From positions 1 to 35,047 of the forward strand of contig JACPNQ010000007.1 in NCBI GenBank assembly GCA_016185425.1: a stretch of 35,047 bases of DNA, in the 5' to 3' direction. The stretch's first letter is position 1. Each line of letters opens with the position of its first letter. Positions 1-8,849 of the stretch are shown here, one piece after another. Source of the DNA: Acidobacteriota bacterium (GTDB lineage Bacteria; Acidobacteriota; Terriglobia; Bryobacterales; Bryobacteraceae). The translations under genes were made by a program, and so were the position numbers. The notes under the pieces are model-generated. The model was not told the DNA's origin, did no database searches, and worked only from the letters and a program-made list of their open reading frames with translations.

Positions 1-498
1 AAGATCGATGTCGAGCTCTTCCCGCCGCCCTCCAAGTGCGACGGCTTCACCCTCGCCAACGGCGCGCAAGTGATCGCTCTGCCCGACAGCGAAGAAACCA
101 TCCGCGGCTTCTCCGCGCCCCGGTTGATCGTCGTCGACGAAGCCGCCTTCGCTTCCGAAGACGTCTTCAAAGCGCTCGAACCGATGCTCACCGTCTCAGC
201 CGGCACCATCATGCTGCTCAGCACGCCCAATGGCCAGACCGGCTACTTCTACGAGCAGTGGCACAACGACAACAGCCCGTGGACCAGGCTCCAAGGCTCT
301 CTAAAAGACTGCCCGCGCGTGAGCAAGGAAACCATCGACCAGATGCGCCAGACGATGTCGAAGGACGACTTCGCGCAGGAGTTCGAATGCAAATTCATCG
401 CCGCCGGCGGCCAGTTCATCAGCCGCGAAGTCTTCCGCGCCTGCCTCCGTGACGACTTCCCGCTCTTCATGCCCGAATACGACTTGGGAGAAGAATAA
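1..498 (+). CDS. Terminase large subunit-like ATPase, 5' end outside window
   Basis: The frame is open from base 1, so the N-terminus (including the Walker A motif) lies upstream of the window. The visible 165 codons show a Walker B-like strand ending in acid residues (RLIVVDEAAF, from about base 121) and a following STPNG..GYFYEQW stretch, the pattern of the motor domain of phage terminase large subunits. The protein stops at TAA 496-498, shortly after FIAAGGQFISREVF, where terminases normally continue into an RNase H-like nuclease domain; that domain is absent here. No other phage genes are visible downstream. It may be a prophage remnant or a domesticated ATPase. Family assignment rests on motifs only; the truncation is seen, its cause is inferred. 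Confidence 0.7.
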   Translation, partial: KIDVELFPPPSKCDGFTLANGAQVIALPDSEETIRGFSAPRLIVVDEAAFASEDVFKALEPMLTVSAGTIMLLSTPNGQTGYFYEQWHNDNSPWTRLQGSLKDCPRVSKETIDQMRQTMSKDDFAQEFECKFIAAGGQFISREVFRACLRDDFPLFMPEYDLGEE

Positions 499-621
499 AT
501 GAACGCGCCGAAACCCAAAGGGGTGCTGAAGTGTGATATTTCTCTTCCATCCGTCGTAACCGCTTGGCGCTTCAATAGTGCAAGACCGGAGTCCAGGTTG
601 AATTCAGGAGGGTCATTAACC

Positions 622-3600
622 ATGTCATTAATTCCGCGTCGTTTGGCGCTGTGCTTCGCCTTGTGCGGGGCAGCTCTGTTTTCGCAATCCGAACGCGGCA
701 CCATCACAGGCACCGTCCGCGATGCATCCGGCGCAGTCGTTCCAGCCGCGAAAGTTCAGCTAACCAACACCCAGACTGGCGTTGTATTCAACGCACCTAC
801 CAACGCGAACGGCGATTACACCGTCCCACAGTTGCAGGTCGGCACGTATACCATCCGCGTGGAAAAGGAGGGCTTCCGCCCCGCCAGCGTCACTGGCCTC
901 GCGCTCAACGCCTCCGCTACCGTCCGCGCCGACGCCACGCTCGAAGTCGGCAGTTCCGTACAGGCAGTCGAAGTCTCCGCCAGCGCCCTCGCGCTCTCCA
1001 CCGAGAATGCGAAGACCAGCGTCACCATCAATAACAAACTCGTCGACGAACTTCCCCTTGTCGTCGGTGGCACGTTGCGGAGTCCCTTCAACCTCGCCGC
1101 ACTCACACCGGAAGCCAAGAATGTCGGCGGCGACAATGGATTCATCCTCGGTGGCGGTCAGGCTGCCGGTTACGGCACCAACCTCGATGGCGTTTCCGCC
1201 AACACCACCCGCGCCCTCACGCAGAGCTGGGTCGCGGTCAACGCGCCCTCCATCGAAGCGATCACCGAATTCACGGTAGACACCAACGGCTTCAAAGCGG
1301 AGTTCGGCCAGGCCACGGGCGGCATCATGAGCTTCGCCTCCAAGTCCGGTACGAACAACCTCCACGGCACCGCGTATGAGTTCCTGCGCAACAATGTGCT
1401 GGACGCCAACAACTTCTTCAACAACGCCCGCGGAATTGCCCGTCCCATCTATAAGCAGCACGATTTCGGCGGTTCGGTCGGCGGCCCTGTTGTAATCCCG
1501 AAACTCTACAACGGCAAGAACAAGACCTTCTTCTTCTTCAGCTACGAAGCCTTCCGCAACCGCGAAGGCGCGACCGGCGCACAGCGCACCGTGCCGGCAC
1601 CGGAAATGTACAACGGCGACTTCCGCAATTGGGTCGATGCATCCGGCAACCGGATCCCGATCTACGACCCCACCTCACAAATAATCGGCGCCGGCGGAGT
1701 GGTCACGCGCACACCGTTCGCGAACAATCAGATCCCCTCCAGCCAATTTGATCCCGACATTGTGAAGGCCCTCGCTGCCTTCCGTAGCGGCACTGTGCCG
1801 GTACCGAACAATGGCGCGGCCCCAGGAACGGTGGGCTATGTACAAAACAATTTCCTGGTGACCAGCGGCACTGTCGTCAAGCCGAACACCAAGATCAGCG
1901 TCAAGGGCGACCACGTCTTCAACGACAAGCACCGCATCTCCGGCTACTGGGGCTACAACCGTTCCTTTGAAAAGCCGGGTGCCCAAGGTCCAGCAGACCT
2001 GCCTGGCAACTTCGTGAACTACAATGATACCCGCCGTCCGTCGGATGTTTTCCGCGGCAGTTGGGACTGGAACATCTCACCAACGATCTTTAATCACTTC
2101 TACGGTGGAGGCAATAACTGGAAAGAGAATCACGATCCGCCTCAGGCGACCGTTTTGAGCGGCATCGACTGGAAGGCCAAGTACTGCGCCATCAACGTCG
2201 CCGACTGTGCCCAGAATCTCGTCAACATGAATTTCTCGAATGGCTATAGCCAGTGGGGCGGCCGCGCCAACAACGGGTCGGAGAATTTCATTAAGCAGTT
2301 CGCCAACGATGTGACGATGATCAAGGGTAAGCACACCATCAAGTTCGGCGGACAGGCGATGTATCAGTACTACAACGGATTCGGCCGGCAGTGCATCTCC
2401 GGCTGCATGTCGTTCGATTTCAAGCACACCGCCAGGGCACTCCCGACGGGAGGAATCGACACCAATTTCACCACCGCCGGCGGCAACCCCATCGCCTCCA
2501 TGCTCCTGGGCTACGCCAGCGACGGCGTCGCGGAAACGATCCGCTACATCGGCCAGCAATGGCCGTCGTATTCCGGCTTCATCCAGACCGACTGGCGCGC
2601 GCGCCCCAACCTGATGCTCAACCTCGGCATCCGCTGGGAGACCATGCTGCCGCCATCGGGGGAAAACGATAGCTGGAGCGACTTCGATCCGACCCGTCCC
2701 AATCCGAACGCAGGAAACATCAAGGGTGCGCTCATCTACGCCGGCTCCGGTACGGGCCGCGAAGGAACGCGCACCTTGGCCGATTCCTACTTCAAAGCCT
2801 TCGGTCCGCGCTTCGGCATGGCCTACACCTACAAGGAAAAGACCGTCATCCGCGCCTCTGCCGGTTTGAGCTACGGCAACATCACCACAGTGACCGGCTC
2901 CACCCACCAGCGCGGGTTCACCCTGACGCTCAACTTCCCGGACAGTACCAACGGGCTCCAGCCGTCCTATCTTGTGAAGAATGGACTGCCCGCCTGGTCC
3001 GCGCCGCCGTTCATTGATCCCGGCTTCGCCAACCGTGACGCCATGCCCTGGTGGCAGGGCAAGGAGGCCACAACGCCGCCGGCTTTCGTCACGTGGAATC
3101 TTTCCATCCAGCGCCAACTGTCTCCCACGATGGTTGTAGAGAGCTCCTACAACGCCTCGCTCGGCTCCGGACTCCAGGCTGGTTTGCTCAACTACAACCA
3201 ACTGGATCCCAAGTACCTCACACAGTACGGCGCCTCCTTGTTGAACTCCGCGTATAATTCTCCCGCGGCTATTGCGGCAGGCATCCGTGCGCCCTACCCC
3301 AACTTCGGCGACCCCGCCGGACTCAGGGGCACAGGCGGCTGGGGTTCCCAGGCCACAGTCGGCCGGGCTCTCCGTCCCTATCCGCAGTACAACGCCATCG
3401 ACACCGCTTCCGGCGGCGGCGACCACTCCGGCCACTCCAGCTATCACGCCGGAATGGTCCGCTTCGAGAAACGCTATTCCGGAGGCCTCCAGTTCCAGAC
3501 CTCTTACGTATTCTCGAAGATCCTCACCGACGCCGACAGCTACTGGGTCGGCGGCGCGGCTATGGATCACTTCAATCGCGGCCTGGAGAAGTCCATCGGC

Positions 3601-4182
3601 CAGTTCGACGTGACGCACAACTTCAAGCTCGGCGCCGTCTACGATCTGCCGTTCGGCAAGGGCAAGCGTTTCCTCGCTGCCAACACCGCCGCGGACTGGA
3701 TCGTCGGTGGCTGGCGCCTCTCCGGAATCGCTTACTACTCCAGCGGTCTCCCCCTGGGCCTCGGTACCAGCAACTCCATGCCGCTGTTCAGCGGTGGCAA
3801 TCGGCCGATCATTTCGACCTACGACGGATGGCGCGCTCCGGCCAAGAACGGCAAATTCGATCCGTTTGTCGACCGCTTCGTGCAGCCGGCCAGTTTCTTC
3901 CCGGCCCAGCCCGCGAACACGTTCGGCAATCAGACGCGGTACAACCCGAGCTTCCGCCAGTTCGGCAACTACAACGAGAACATCTCGATCGCCAAGACGT
4001 TCCCGATCAAGGAACAAGTCCGGCTCGATTTCCGCGCCGAGGCCTTCAACGCGTTCAACCGCGTCCGGTTCGGCACCGGAAGTCTCAGCCTGCAGAGCAA
4101 CCAGCTCGGCCAGCTAACCGGTGCCGGTGACCTGCTGAACTCGCCGCGCTCATTGCAAGTAGCCCTAAAGCTCTACTTCTGA
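622..4182 (+). CDS. TonB-dependent receptor, Oar-like, with carboxypeptidase-regulatory-like domain
   Basis: An outer-membrane beta-barrel of about 1186 residues, probably importing large substrates using TonB energy. The start chosen is ATG 622, with AGGAGGG about 10 nt upstream and a clean signal peptide (MSLIPRRLALCFALCGAALF). The frame is open back to ATG 499, but those 41 codons have no signal-peptide character. After the signal comes a carboxypeptidase-regulatory-like beta-sandwich (GTITGTVRDASGAVVPAAKV, about residues 25-110), then a plug (about 125-260, with a VDGVSAN-like LDGVSANTTRALTQ segment) and a long barrel ending in the terminal Phe of LQVALKLYF, the usual outer-membrane signature. 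Such receptors are strongly expanded in Acidobacteriota. The substrate cannot be read from sequence. The gene stands alone and converges on the cyclase operon. Confidence 0.92.
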   Translation: MSLIPRRLALCFALCGAALFSQSERGTITGTVRDASGAVVPAAKVQLTNTQTGVVFNAPTNANGDYTVPQLQVGTYTIRVEKEGFRPASVTGLALNASATVRADATLEVGSSVQAVEVSASALALSTENAKTSVTINNKLVDELPLVVGGTLRSPFNLAALTPEAKNVGGDNGFILGGGQAAGYGTNLDGVSANTTRALTQSWVAVNAPSIEAITEFTVDTNGFKAEFGQATGGIMSFASKSGTNNLHGTAYEFLRNNVLDANNFFNNARGIARPIYKQHDFGGSVGGPVVIPKLYNGKNKTFFFFSYEAFRNREGATGAQRTVPAPEMYNGDFRNWVDASGNRIPIYDPTSQIIGAGGVVTRTPFANNQIPSSQFDPDIVKALAAFRSGTVPVPNNGAAPGTVGYVQNNFLVTSGTVVKPNTKISVKGDHVFNDKHRISGYWGYNRSFEKPGAQGPADLPGNFVNYNDTRRPSDVFRGSWDWNISPTIFNHFYGGGNNWKENHDPPQATVLSGIDWKAKYCAINVADCAQNLVNMNFSNGYSQWGGRANNGSENFIKQFANDVTMIKGKHTIKFGGQAMYQYYNGFGRQCISGCMSFDFKHTARALPTGGIDTNFTTAGGNPIASMLLGYASDGVAETIRYIGQQWPSYSGFIQTDWRARPNLMLNLGIRWETMLPPSGENDSWSDFDPTRPNPNAGNIKGALIYAGSGTGREGTRTLADSYFKAFGPRFGMAYTYKEKTVIRASAGLSYGNITTVTGSTHQRGFTLTLNFPDSTNGLQPSYLVKNGLPAWSAPPFIDPGFANRDAMPWWQGKEATTPPAFVTWNLSIQRQLSPTMVVESSYNASLGSGLQAGLLNYNQLDPKYLTQYGASLLNSAYNSPAAIAAGIRAPYPNFGDPAGLRGTGGWGSQATVGRALRPYPQYNAIDTASGGGDHSGHSSYHAGMVRFEKRYSGGLQFQTSYVFSKILTDADSYWVGGAAMDHFNRGLEKSIGQFDVTHNFKLGAVYDLPFGKGKRFLAANTAADWIVGGWRLSGIAYYSSGLPLGLGTSNSMPLFSGGNRPIISTYDGWRAPAKNGKFDPFVDRFVQPASFFPAQPANTFGNQTRYNPSFRQFGNYNENISIAKTFPIKEQVRLDFRAEAFNAFNRVRFGTGSLSLQSNQLGQLTGAGDLLNSPRSLQVALKLYF

Positions 4183-4235
4183 CGAGGAAAAAAGGGGAAC
4201 AGTAGAAGGGGAAACCCCACCCGCAGCAACCCTCC

Positions 4236-4266
4236 GGGGACATTCGCGCGAAGCGCGTGTGTCCCC
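4236..4266. terminator. Hairpin between convergent genes, possible bidirectional terminator
   Basis: GGGGACA (4236-4242) pairs with TGTCCCC (4260-4266), and an inner CGCGC/GCGCG pair closes a GAA loop, with a small internal mismatch between the two stems. It sits in the 115-nt gap between the 3' ends of the receptor and the cyclase gene. There is no clear T-run on either side, so Rho-independent termination is only an inference. The rest of this gap shows nothing recognisable. Confidence 0.5.
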
Positions 4267-4297
4267 CCTACCGAACTAGTCCGCCAACGCAAGTAAG

Positions 4298-4948
4298 TTA
4301 GAGCACCACATAAGCCCGCACCGGAAAAGTAGCCCCGCCCTTCCAGGCGATCGGCACCGCGTGCAACCGGCCGCCAGCGCCAACCAACAAATCAAGCCCG
4401 GTCATATGCTCACAAACCGGCACCCCGGCGCCAAGCAAAACAGTATGCGCCGGCCGCGATAAATCGGCCATATCGTCAATATTGACCGAATCAATCCCGG
4501 CAAACACACAGCCGGAAGAAACCAAAGCCCGGCAAGCATCCGCCGTCAAAAACGGGTTCAACCCAAAGTAAGAAGGAGTACCCCAATACCGGCTCCAGCC
4601 GGTCAAAAACAACGCCGCCTTGCCGGCCAAATCGACGCCGCGAAGTACGGAAGGCCCAACCTCCCGCAAATCGCGAACATCAAAAACGACATACTCCAGA
4701 TCCGCAAGGGACTCGAGTCGCAGCCCGGCCAAATCGGCGGCGCCGCGGTGCCGGTGAATCGGCGCATCCACATACGTGCCTGTATTCCCGCAAAGGTGCA
4801 GCGAGGCAATATAAAACTCCGCTTTGCCGTCATAACGGGAACTGTCGTAATCCCAAAGCGTCTCCGCCACCGGGACCGGCAGCCCGGGATAGGTCTCCAT
4901 CCCGGGCTCGATCGCATGGCTGACTTCAATGAAGCGGCTCACTGCCAC
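4298..4948 (-). CDS. Cyclase-family protein (kynurenine formamidase-like fold), variant metal motif
   Basis: A 216-residue protein of the cyclase/KynB/isatin-hydrolase family, whose members are metal-dependent hydrolases. The family signature HxGTHxDxPxH appears here as NTGTYVDAPIHRH: the first His is Asn and the His of GTH is Tyr, while Asp and the last His remain. I recall an NTGTYxDxPxH subgroup within this family, so the change is probably old and not an error. It is the last gene of the minus-strand operon. GTG 4948 overlaps the preceding hydrolase by 10 nt; an alternative GTG at 4942 would give a GTGA 4-nt stop-start overlap. Start and substrate are uncertain, family is fairly sure. Confidence 0.82.
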   Translation of the reverse strand: MAVSRFIEVSHAIEPGMETYPGLPVPVAETLWDYDSSRYDGKAEFYIASLHLCGNTGTYVDAPIHRHRGAADLAGLRLESLADLEYVVFDVRDLREVGPSVLRGVDLAGKAALFLTGWSRYWGTPSYFGLNPFLTADACRALVSSGCVFAGIDSVNIDDMADLSRPAHTVLLGAGVPVCEHMTGLDLLVGAGGRLHAVPIAWKGGATFPVRAYVVL

Positions 4949-6900
4949 TGCTCATTGAAGAATCCGGCTGCGGTCACTTTGCCCGGATAACGCCCGTTCG
5001 CAGGTGTCGTCACATCGATCACCGCCCAATCGGGGAGCTTCGAGATCTGGCGCGCATTGTTCAGGTTGTCGAATTCGCGGAACGTAAATCCGCTGTTCAG
5101 CACAACGTACTTTTTCGCATTCAACGGATTGGGGTAGATCAGCGCCGGATAATTTGTCGCCGCGCTGTACTTCTGACCCTTCATCGTCAGCGAGTCGCCG
5201 GACCATTGCACAGGCAGGCCGCCCATTACTTTAGCCATAACGGAGTTCGACGCCGGATCGCCCCACAACACCAGGTTGTGCGCCGCGATATCGGCTTCGG
5301 TCACTTCGCTGTCACGCTTAACCCGCGCATCGCCGCGGAACTGCCGGCGCCATTCACGAATGGCCCGCTCCTGTTCCTCACTGATGCGCTTGCCGGCTTC
5401 GCCCGTAGGCGTGCCGCTCGGAATCACAAACAGAAAGGAGTTCATGAATGCATCGTCAATCGGCCCTTGCAGGCCATGCCTCTTCACCTTGCCCTCAGGC
5501 AGGCCCGGCGCCACGGCCCATTTGCCGCCACTCTTCGCCAGATGCACCGTCCACGACCTGTCGCTCGACGGGCCGGTCACCGGCACGCTCTGCCCATCGA
5601 TCGCAATCACGGCCTTGCCAACCAATTCAACGGGCGCGCCGCCGGGGCCGAAATCGATGGTCAACGCCGAGACGTTCGAAGTCGTCACCTGTAGCGATTC
5701 CTTGTTATGGATCGACGCGTCGACCGTGGCCTTCTCCCAGTGCTTCTCCATGCCGGCGACTGCAACCCACTTCATCCGGTTGTACCGCAGTGTGTAGGTC
5801 ACGAATTTCACCCGCCGCGGGTAGGCGTCTCTTCCGCGCGCGGCAATCGCGTCCAGCCGGCGATCGATCTCAACACGCGAGTCCGGATGATACCGGTGCG
5901 GCGTCTGCGGTCCGATAATATGCGTCATCGGTATGCCCTCTTTTTCGAGGTACTTCTCCATCAGATCGGCGGCCTGCTTCTGTCCGTCGATCTCGCCGCT
6001 GTAAGCAACCAGCGGCACGTTGGTGAAGTTCGCGGCATACACCGTCGCATCGTACATACGCCAAAGCGTCTGTTCCCAAGGCGTCGTCTGCTCGTTGTTC
6101 CGTGCCAGTCGCAGGAACTCGGCCGACTCGCTGAACCCGGCGCCCGGAGCCACCGCGGCCCACCGTCCCGCATGGTGCGCGCCGAAGTGCCACGCCGCTG
6201 CGCCGCCCATGCTGAAGCCGCGAACCAGAATACGGTCTTCATCCACCGGGTACTGCTTCCGCAATGCATCGAGCGTCTCGAACAAGTCAACCTCACCGGC
6301 GAACTTGTTCGCATTGCAGTACCGGCCATACAAGTGAACGACGATCGTATCGGCCGGCGTGAACTCACCGGGCCGGGCCATCCGCTCGGCCAGGAAGTTC
6401 ACTTCGCTCAACTTCTCCGCACGTCCGTGAAACCAGAAGTCGACGCGCCACCGGCGCGGCAAACTCGGGTCGAACGACGGCGGCACCACTAATCCATACG
6501 GCTGCACGGAGCCGTCGATCTTCGAAACATAGCCGCGCACCACCAGCCCGGTGGCCTTCACCCACGGCGCCTCGCCGCGCAACAATTGGTCGGCCCGCTT
6601 TTGGCCCTCGACAAGCAGCGCCTTCGCCTTCGGGATGTCCGGTGGATCGAAGAACTCGTTGTAAGTCAGGGCGTAGCGAACTGCTTCCCGGAAGATCGTC
6701 ACATCAGGCAGCAGCGCATGCCTGCCGAGCGAGTGGATGCTATCCGAAAGGCGCTTCAAACCGCCTTCGAGATCCTTGCGGTCGTTCTCGGAAACGGTCA
6801 CGCCGGGAGGCGGAACAGGTCGATCTTGTGCGGACAGGATCGATCCCGCCAGCACGGCAACTAATAAAGCGGCTCTTCGCCGGGAGGCCTTGTTTTCCAT
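4939..6900 (-). CDS. Secreted alpha/beta hydrolase (prolyl oligopeptidase/esterase type)
   Basis: About 653 residues. ATG 6900 gives a signal peptide (MENKASRRRAALLVAVLAGS, cleavage near SAQ). ATG 6915 or 6921 are alternatives; all lie inside the end of the acyltransferase gene, and no strong ribosome binding site separates them. The hydrolase domain holds the nucleophile elbow GFSMGG with Ser at about residue 230, a later GEIDGQ acid candidate and a PHRYHPD histidine candidate. A C-terminal beta-rich part of about 250 residues follows. The fold resembles secreted dienelactone-hydrolase or prolyl-oligopeptidase-like esterases. Fourth gene of the operon, overlapping both neighbours. The natural substrate is unknown; involvement with plant-derived esters or peptides would be a guess. 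Confidence 0.82.
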   Translation of the reverse strand: MENKASRRRAALLVAVLAGSILSAQDRPVPPPGVTVSENDRKDLEGGLKRLSDSIHSLGRHALLPDVTIFREAVRYALTYNEFFDPPDIPKAKALLVEGQKRADQLLRGEAPWVKATGLVVRGYVSKIDGSVQPYGLVVPPSFDPSLPRRWRVDFWFHGRAEKLSEVNFLAERMARPGEFTPADTIVVHLYGRYCNANKFAGEVDLFETLDALRKQYPVDEDRILVRGFSMGGAAAWHFGAHHAGRWAAVAPGAGFSESAEFLRLARNNEQTTPWEQTLWRMYDATVYAANFTNVPLVAYSGEIDGQKQAADLMEKYLEKEGIPMTHIIGPQTPHRYHPDSRVEIDRRLDAIAARGRDAYPRRVKFVTYTLRYNRMKWVAVAGMEKHWEKATVDASIHNKESLQVTTSNVSALTIDFGPGGAPVELVGKAVIAIDGQSVPVTGPSSDRSWTVHLAKSGGKWAVAPGLPEGKVKRHGLQGPIDDAFMNSFLFVIPSGTPTGEAGKRISEEQERAIREWRRQFRGDARVKRDSEVTEADIAAHNLVLWGDPASNSVMAKVMGGLPVQWSGDSLTMKGQKYSAATNYPALIYPNPLNAKKYVVLNSGFTFREFDNLNNARQISKLPDWAVIDVTTPANGRYPGKVTAAGFFNEQWQ

Positions 6901-7742
6901 CGTCGATGTATCCATAACCATTGATCGGGGTATGCCCGGATCGCTCGCTCCAGTGCATTCTGGACGCGCTGTGTATCGATCAGTGTATTGCCGGTGATTC
7001 CCACCGGCGGATCGAACCGCAGCACAAACTTGCGTTCTTCCGGGCTCCAGATAGCATATCCGGGAATGACGGTAGCTCCGGTGCGAGCCGCCAACTTTGC
7101 GAAGGTCGGGCTGACGCAAGCCTTGATCCCGAAAAAATTGACGAAGATCCCTTCGTCCAAACCGACGTTCTGGTCAACAAGAACTCCAACGGCCTTGTTG
7201 TCTCGCAACGCTTGAAAAATACCGCGCGCGGCCTCCTTCTTGCCAAGGATGGTGTTGCCGCTCGAAGCCCGCCGCGCTTCGACAAACGCATCAAGGAAAG
7301 GATTATCCAACGGACGAACCACAACATGCATCGGCTCCGCCATCAGCGCATGGCTGAACGCCGACAGTTCCCACGCACCCAGGTGCAGTGTCGCGAAAAG
7401 TACGCCTTTGCCGGCGGCCTTGGCGCGCTCGAAGTGCTCGAAGCCTTCGTAGCGGATCCACTCGTGGACATTGGATTGATCAATCCGGCCCATTCGCGCG
7501 AACACAACAAGCTGGCGGGCGATCGCACGCCATACGCCGCTCGCGAGCTCAGGCGCCATATCCGTCATTTTGAGGTTACGCGCAGCCACGCGCGACAGCT
7601 TCCGCACAGCCAGCCGCAGCGCCTGCGCGTAGCACCACGCGAGCCCGTAGCTGAACGTCCAGGGACCATAAGCCAGCGTGCCCAACGCGATTCGCGCAAG
7701 GGTGTACTCGACGCGGTTGCGCTGGGGGCTTCGCTCGGCCAC
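6861..7742 (-). CDS. Lipid A biosynthesis (lauroyl-type) acyltransferase
   Basis: 293 residues, of the LpxL/HtrB/LpxM acyltransferase family that adds secondary acyl chains to lipid A (or related lipids) at the inner membrane. The HxxxxD/E catalytic motif is HLGAWE, with His at about residue 120 and Glu at 125. A downstream VLVDQN segment and the C-terminal WLWIHRRWKTRP are characteristic of the family. An N-terminal hydrophobic stretch (about residues 12-45) would anchor it. The start is GTG 7742, only 3 nt after the mnmA stop at 7746, so co-translation is likely. The 3' end overlaps the next gene. Acyl-chain specificity cannot be predicted. Confidence 0.9.
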   Translation of the reverse strand: MAERSPQRNRVEYTLARIALGTLAYGPWTFSYGLAWCYAQALRLAVRKLSRVAARNLKMTDMAPELASGVWRAIARQLVVFARMGRIDQSNVHEWIRYEGFEHFERAKAAGKGVLFATLHLGAWELSAFSHALMAEPMHVVVRPLDNPFLDAFVEARRASSGNTILGKKEAARGIFQALRDNKAVGVLVDQNVGLDEGIFVNFFGIKACVSPTFAKLAARTGATVIPGYAIWSPEERKFVLRFDPPVGITGNTLIDTQRVQNALERAIRAYPDQWLWIHRRWKTRPPGEEPLY

Positions 7743-7745
7743 GCT

Positions 7746-8849
7746 TCAGTCTATCCAGCCGCCGCCGAGCACGAGGTCGCCTTCATAGAAAACCGCGCCC
7801 TGGCCTGGCGTCACAGCGCGCTGCGGCGCGTCGAATCGCACCTGCACACGAGTATCGTCGATACGCATCAACGTCGCATCGGCCGGCATATGCCGATTGC
7901 GGATGCGCACCTGCGCCCGCGTCGGCGCATGGATCGGCGGAATGGAGATCCAGTTCACCTGGCCGGCCGTGAACACCGCGGTCTGCAATTCCGTCTCCTT
8001 GCCAACCACCACGCGCCGCGTCTCGGGCTCCGTAGCGATCACATAGAGCGGCTCGCCGGTCGCAACGCCAAGTCCGCGCCGCTGGCCAACGGTGTAGCTG
8101 TGGTATCCCGCGTGCCCGCCCAACACCTGTCCATCGCGGGTGACGATATCGCCCTCCATGTGGCCAAGCGGGATCTCCTGCTCTCGGCAATAGGCCTCAA
8201 TAAATGCCTTGTAGTCGCCATTCGGCACGAAGCAGATCTCCTGGCTGTCGCCCTTATCGGCGATAGGCAGCGCAAGCGACTTCGCCAGTTCGCGAACGTC
8301 GCTCTTCACCATGCCGCCCAGCGGAAAGAGCGTTCGCGACAACTGCGCCTGCGTAAGCCCGAACAAAAAGTAGGTCTGATCCTTGGACGCATCCGCCGCA
8401 CGCCGCAGCTCCCAACGCCCGGTCAAGGGGTTCTGGGTGATGCGGGCATAGTGGCCAGTCGCAATCTTCTCCGCGCCGACGCCTTCGGCCATCTCGATGA
8501 AGGTGTCGAACTTGATGAAGTTATTGCAGAGGGTACACGGAATCGGCGTCCGGCCGTGGAGATAGTCGTCGACGAATGGCCGCACAACGGCCTTCTCGAA
8601 GGCATCCTCGAAGTTGACGACGTAGTAAGGAATGCCGACAAGCTGCGCCACATAGCGCGCATCGTAGACATCGTCGATCGAGCAGCAGCGTCCCGTCGGC
8701 TTATCGGAGGCAAGCTCCGGCAGCCGCCGCTGGTTCCAGAGCTGCATCGTCATGCCGACGATGTTCTGTCCCTCGCGCTTCATGAGTCCGGCAACGACGG
8801 AACTGTCGACACCGCCGCTCATGGCTACGGCAATAAGCGGCTCAGGCAT
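7746..8849 (-). CDS. mnmA: tRNA-specific 2-thiouridylase MnmA
   Basis: 367 residues. MnmA thiolates U34 of tRNA Lys, Glu and Gln, using ATP and sulfur relayed from a cysteine desulfurase. The start is ATG 8849 (MPEPLIAVAMSGGVDSS), placing the PP-loop SGGVDSS at residues 11-17; the open frame extends 17 codons further upstream but into the desulfurase gene. Both catalytic cysteines are present: Cys108 in CNNFIKF and Cys206 in SQEICFVPNG. The gene overlaps the 3' end of the desulfurase gene by 8 nt, and this pairing supplies the sulfur donor and the thiolase from one transcript. Full length for the family. Confidence 0.96.
   Translation of the reverse strand: MPEPLIAVAMSGGVDSSVVAGLMKREGQNIVGMTMQLWNQRRLPELASDKPTGRCCSIDDVYDARYVAQLVGIPYYVVNFEDAFEKAVVRPFVDDYLHGRTPIPCTLCNNFIKFDTFIEMAEGVGAEKIATGHYARITQNPLTGRWELRRAADASKDQTYFLFGLTQAQLSRTLFPLGGMVKSDVRELAKSLALPIADKGDSQEICFVPNGDYKAFIEAYCREQEIPLGHMEGDIVTRDGQVLGGHAGYHSYTVGQRRGLGVATGEPLYVIATEPETRRVVVGKETELQTAVFTAGQVNWISIPPIHAPTRAQVRIRNRHMPADATLMRIDDTRVQVRFDAPQRAVTPGQGAVFYEGDLVLGGGWID

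Noticed and set aside
499..621. ATG 499 as start of the TonB receptor
   Set aside because: It abuts the terminase stop but lacks a Shine-Dalgarno, and the signal peptide with AGGAGG begins at 622.
2077..4017. A 646-codon minus-strand open frame inside the TonB receptor
   Set aside because: It mirrors the receptor's codons, has no signal or motif, and the receptor frame is unambiguous.
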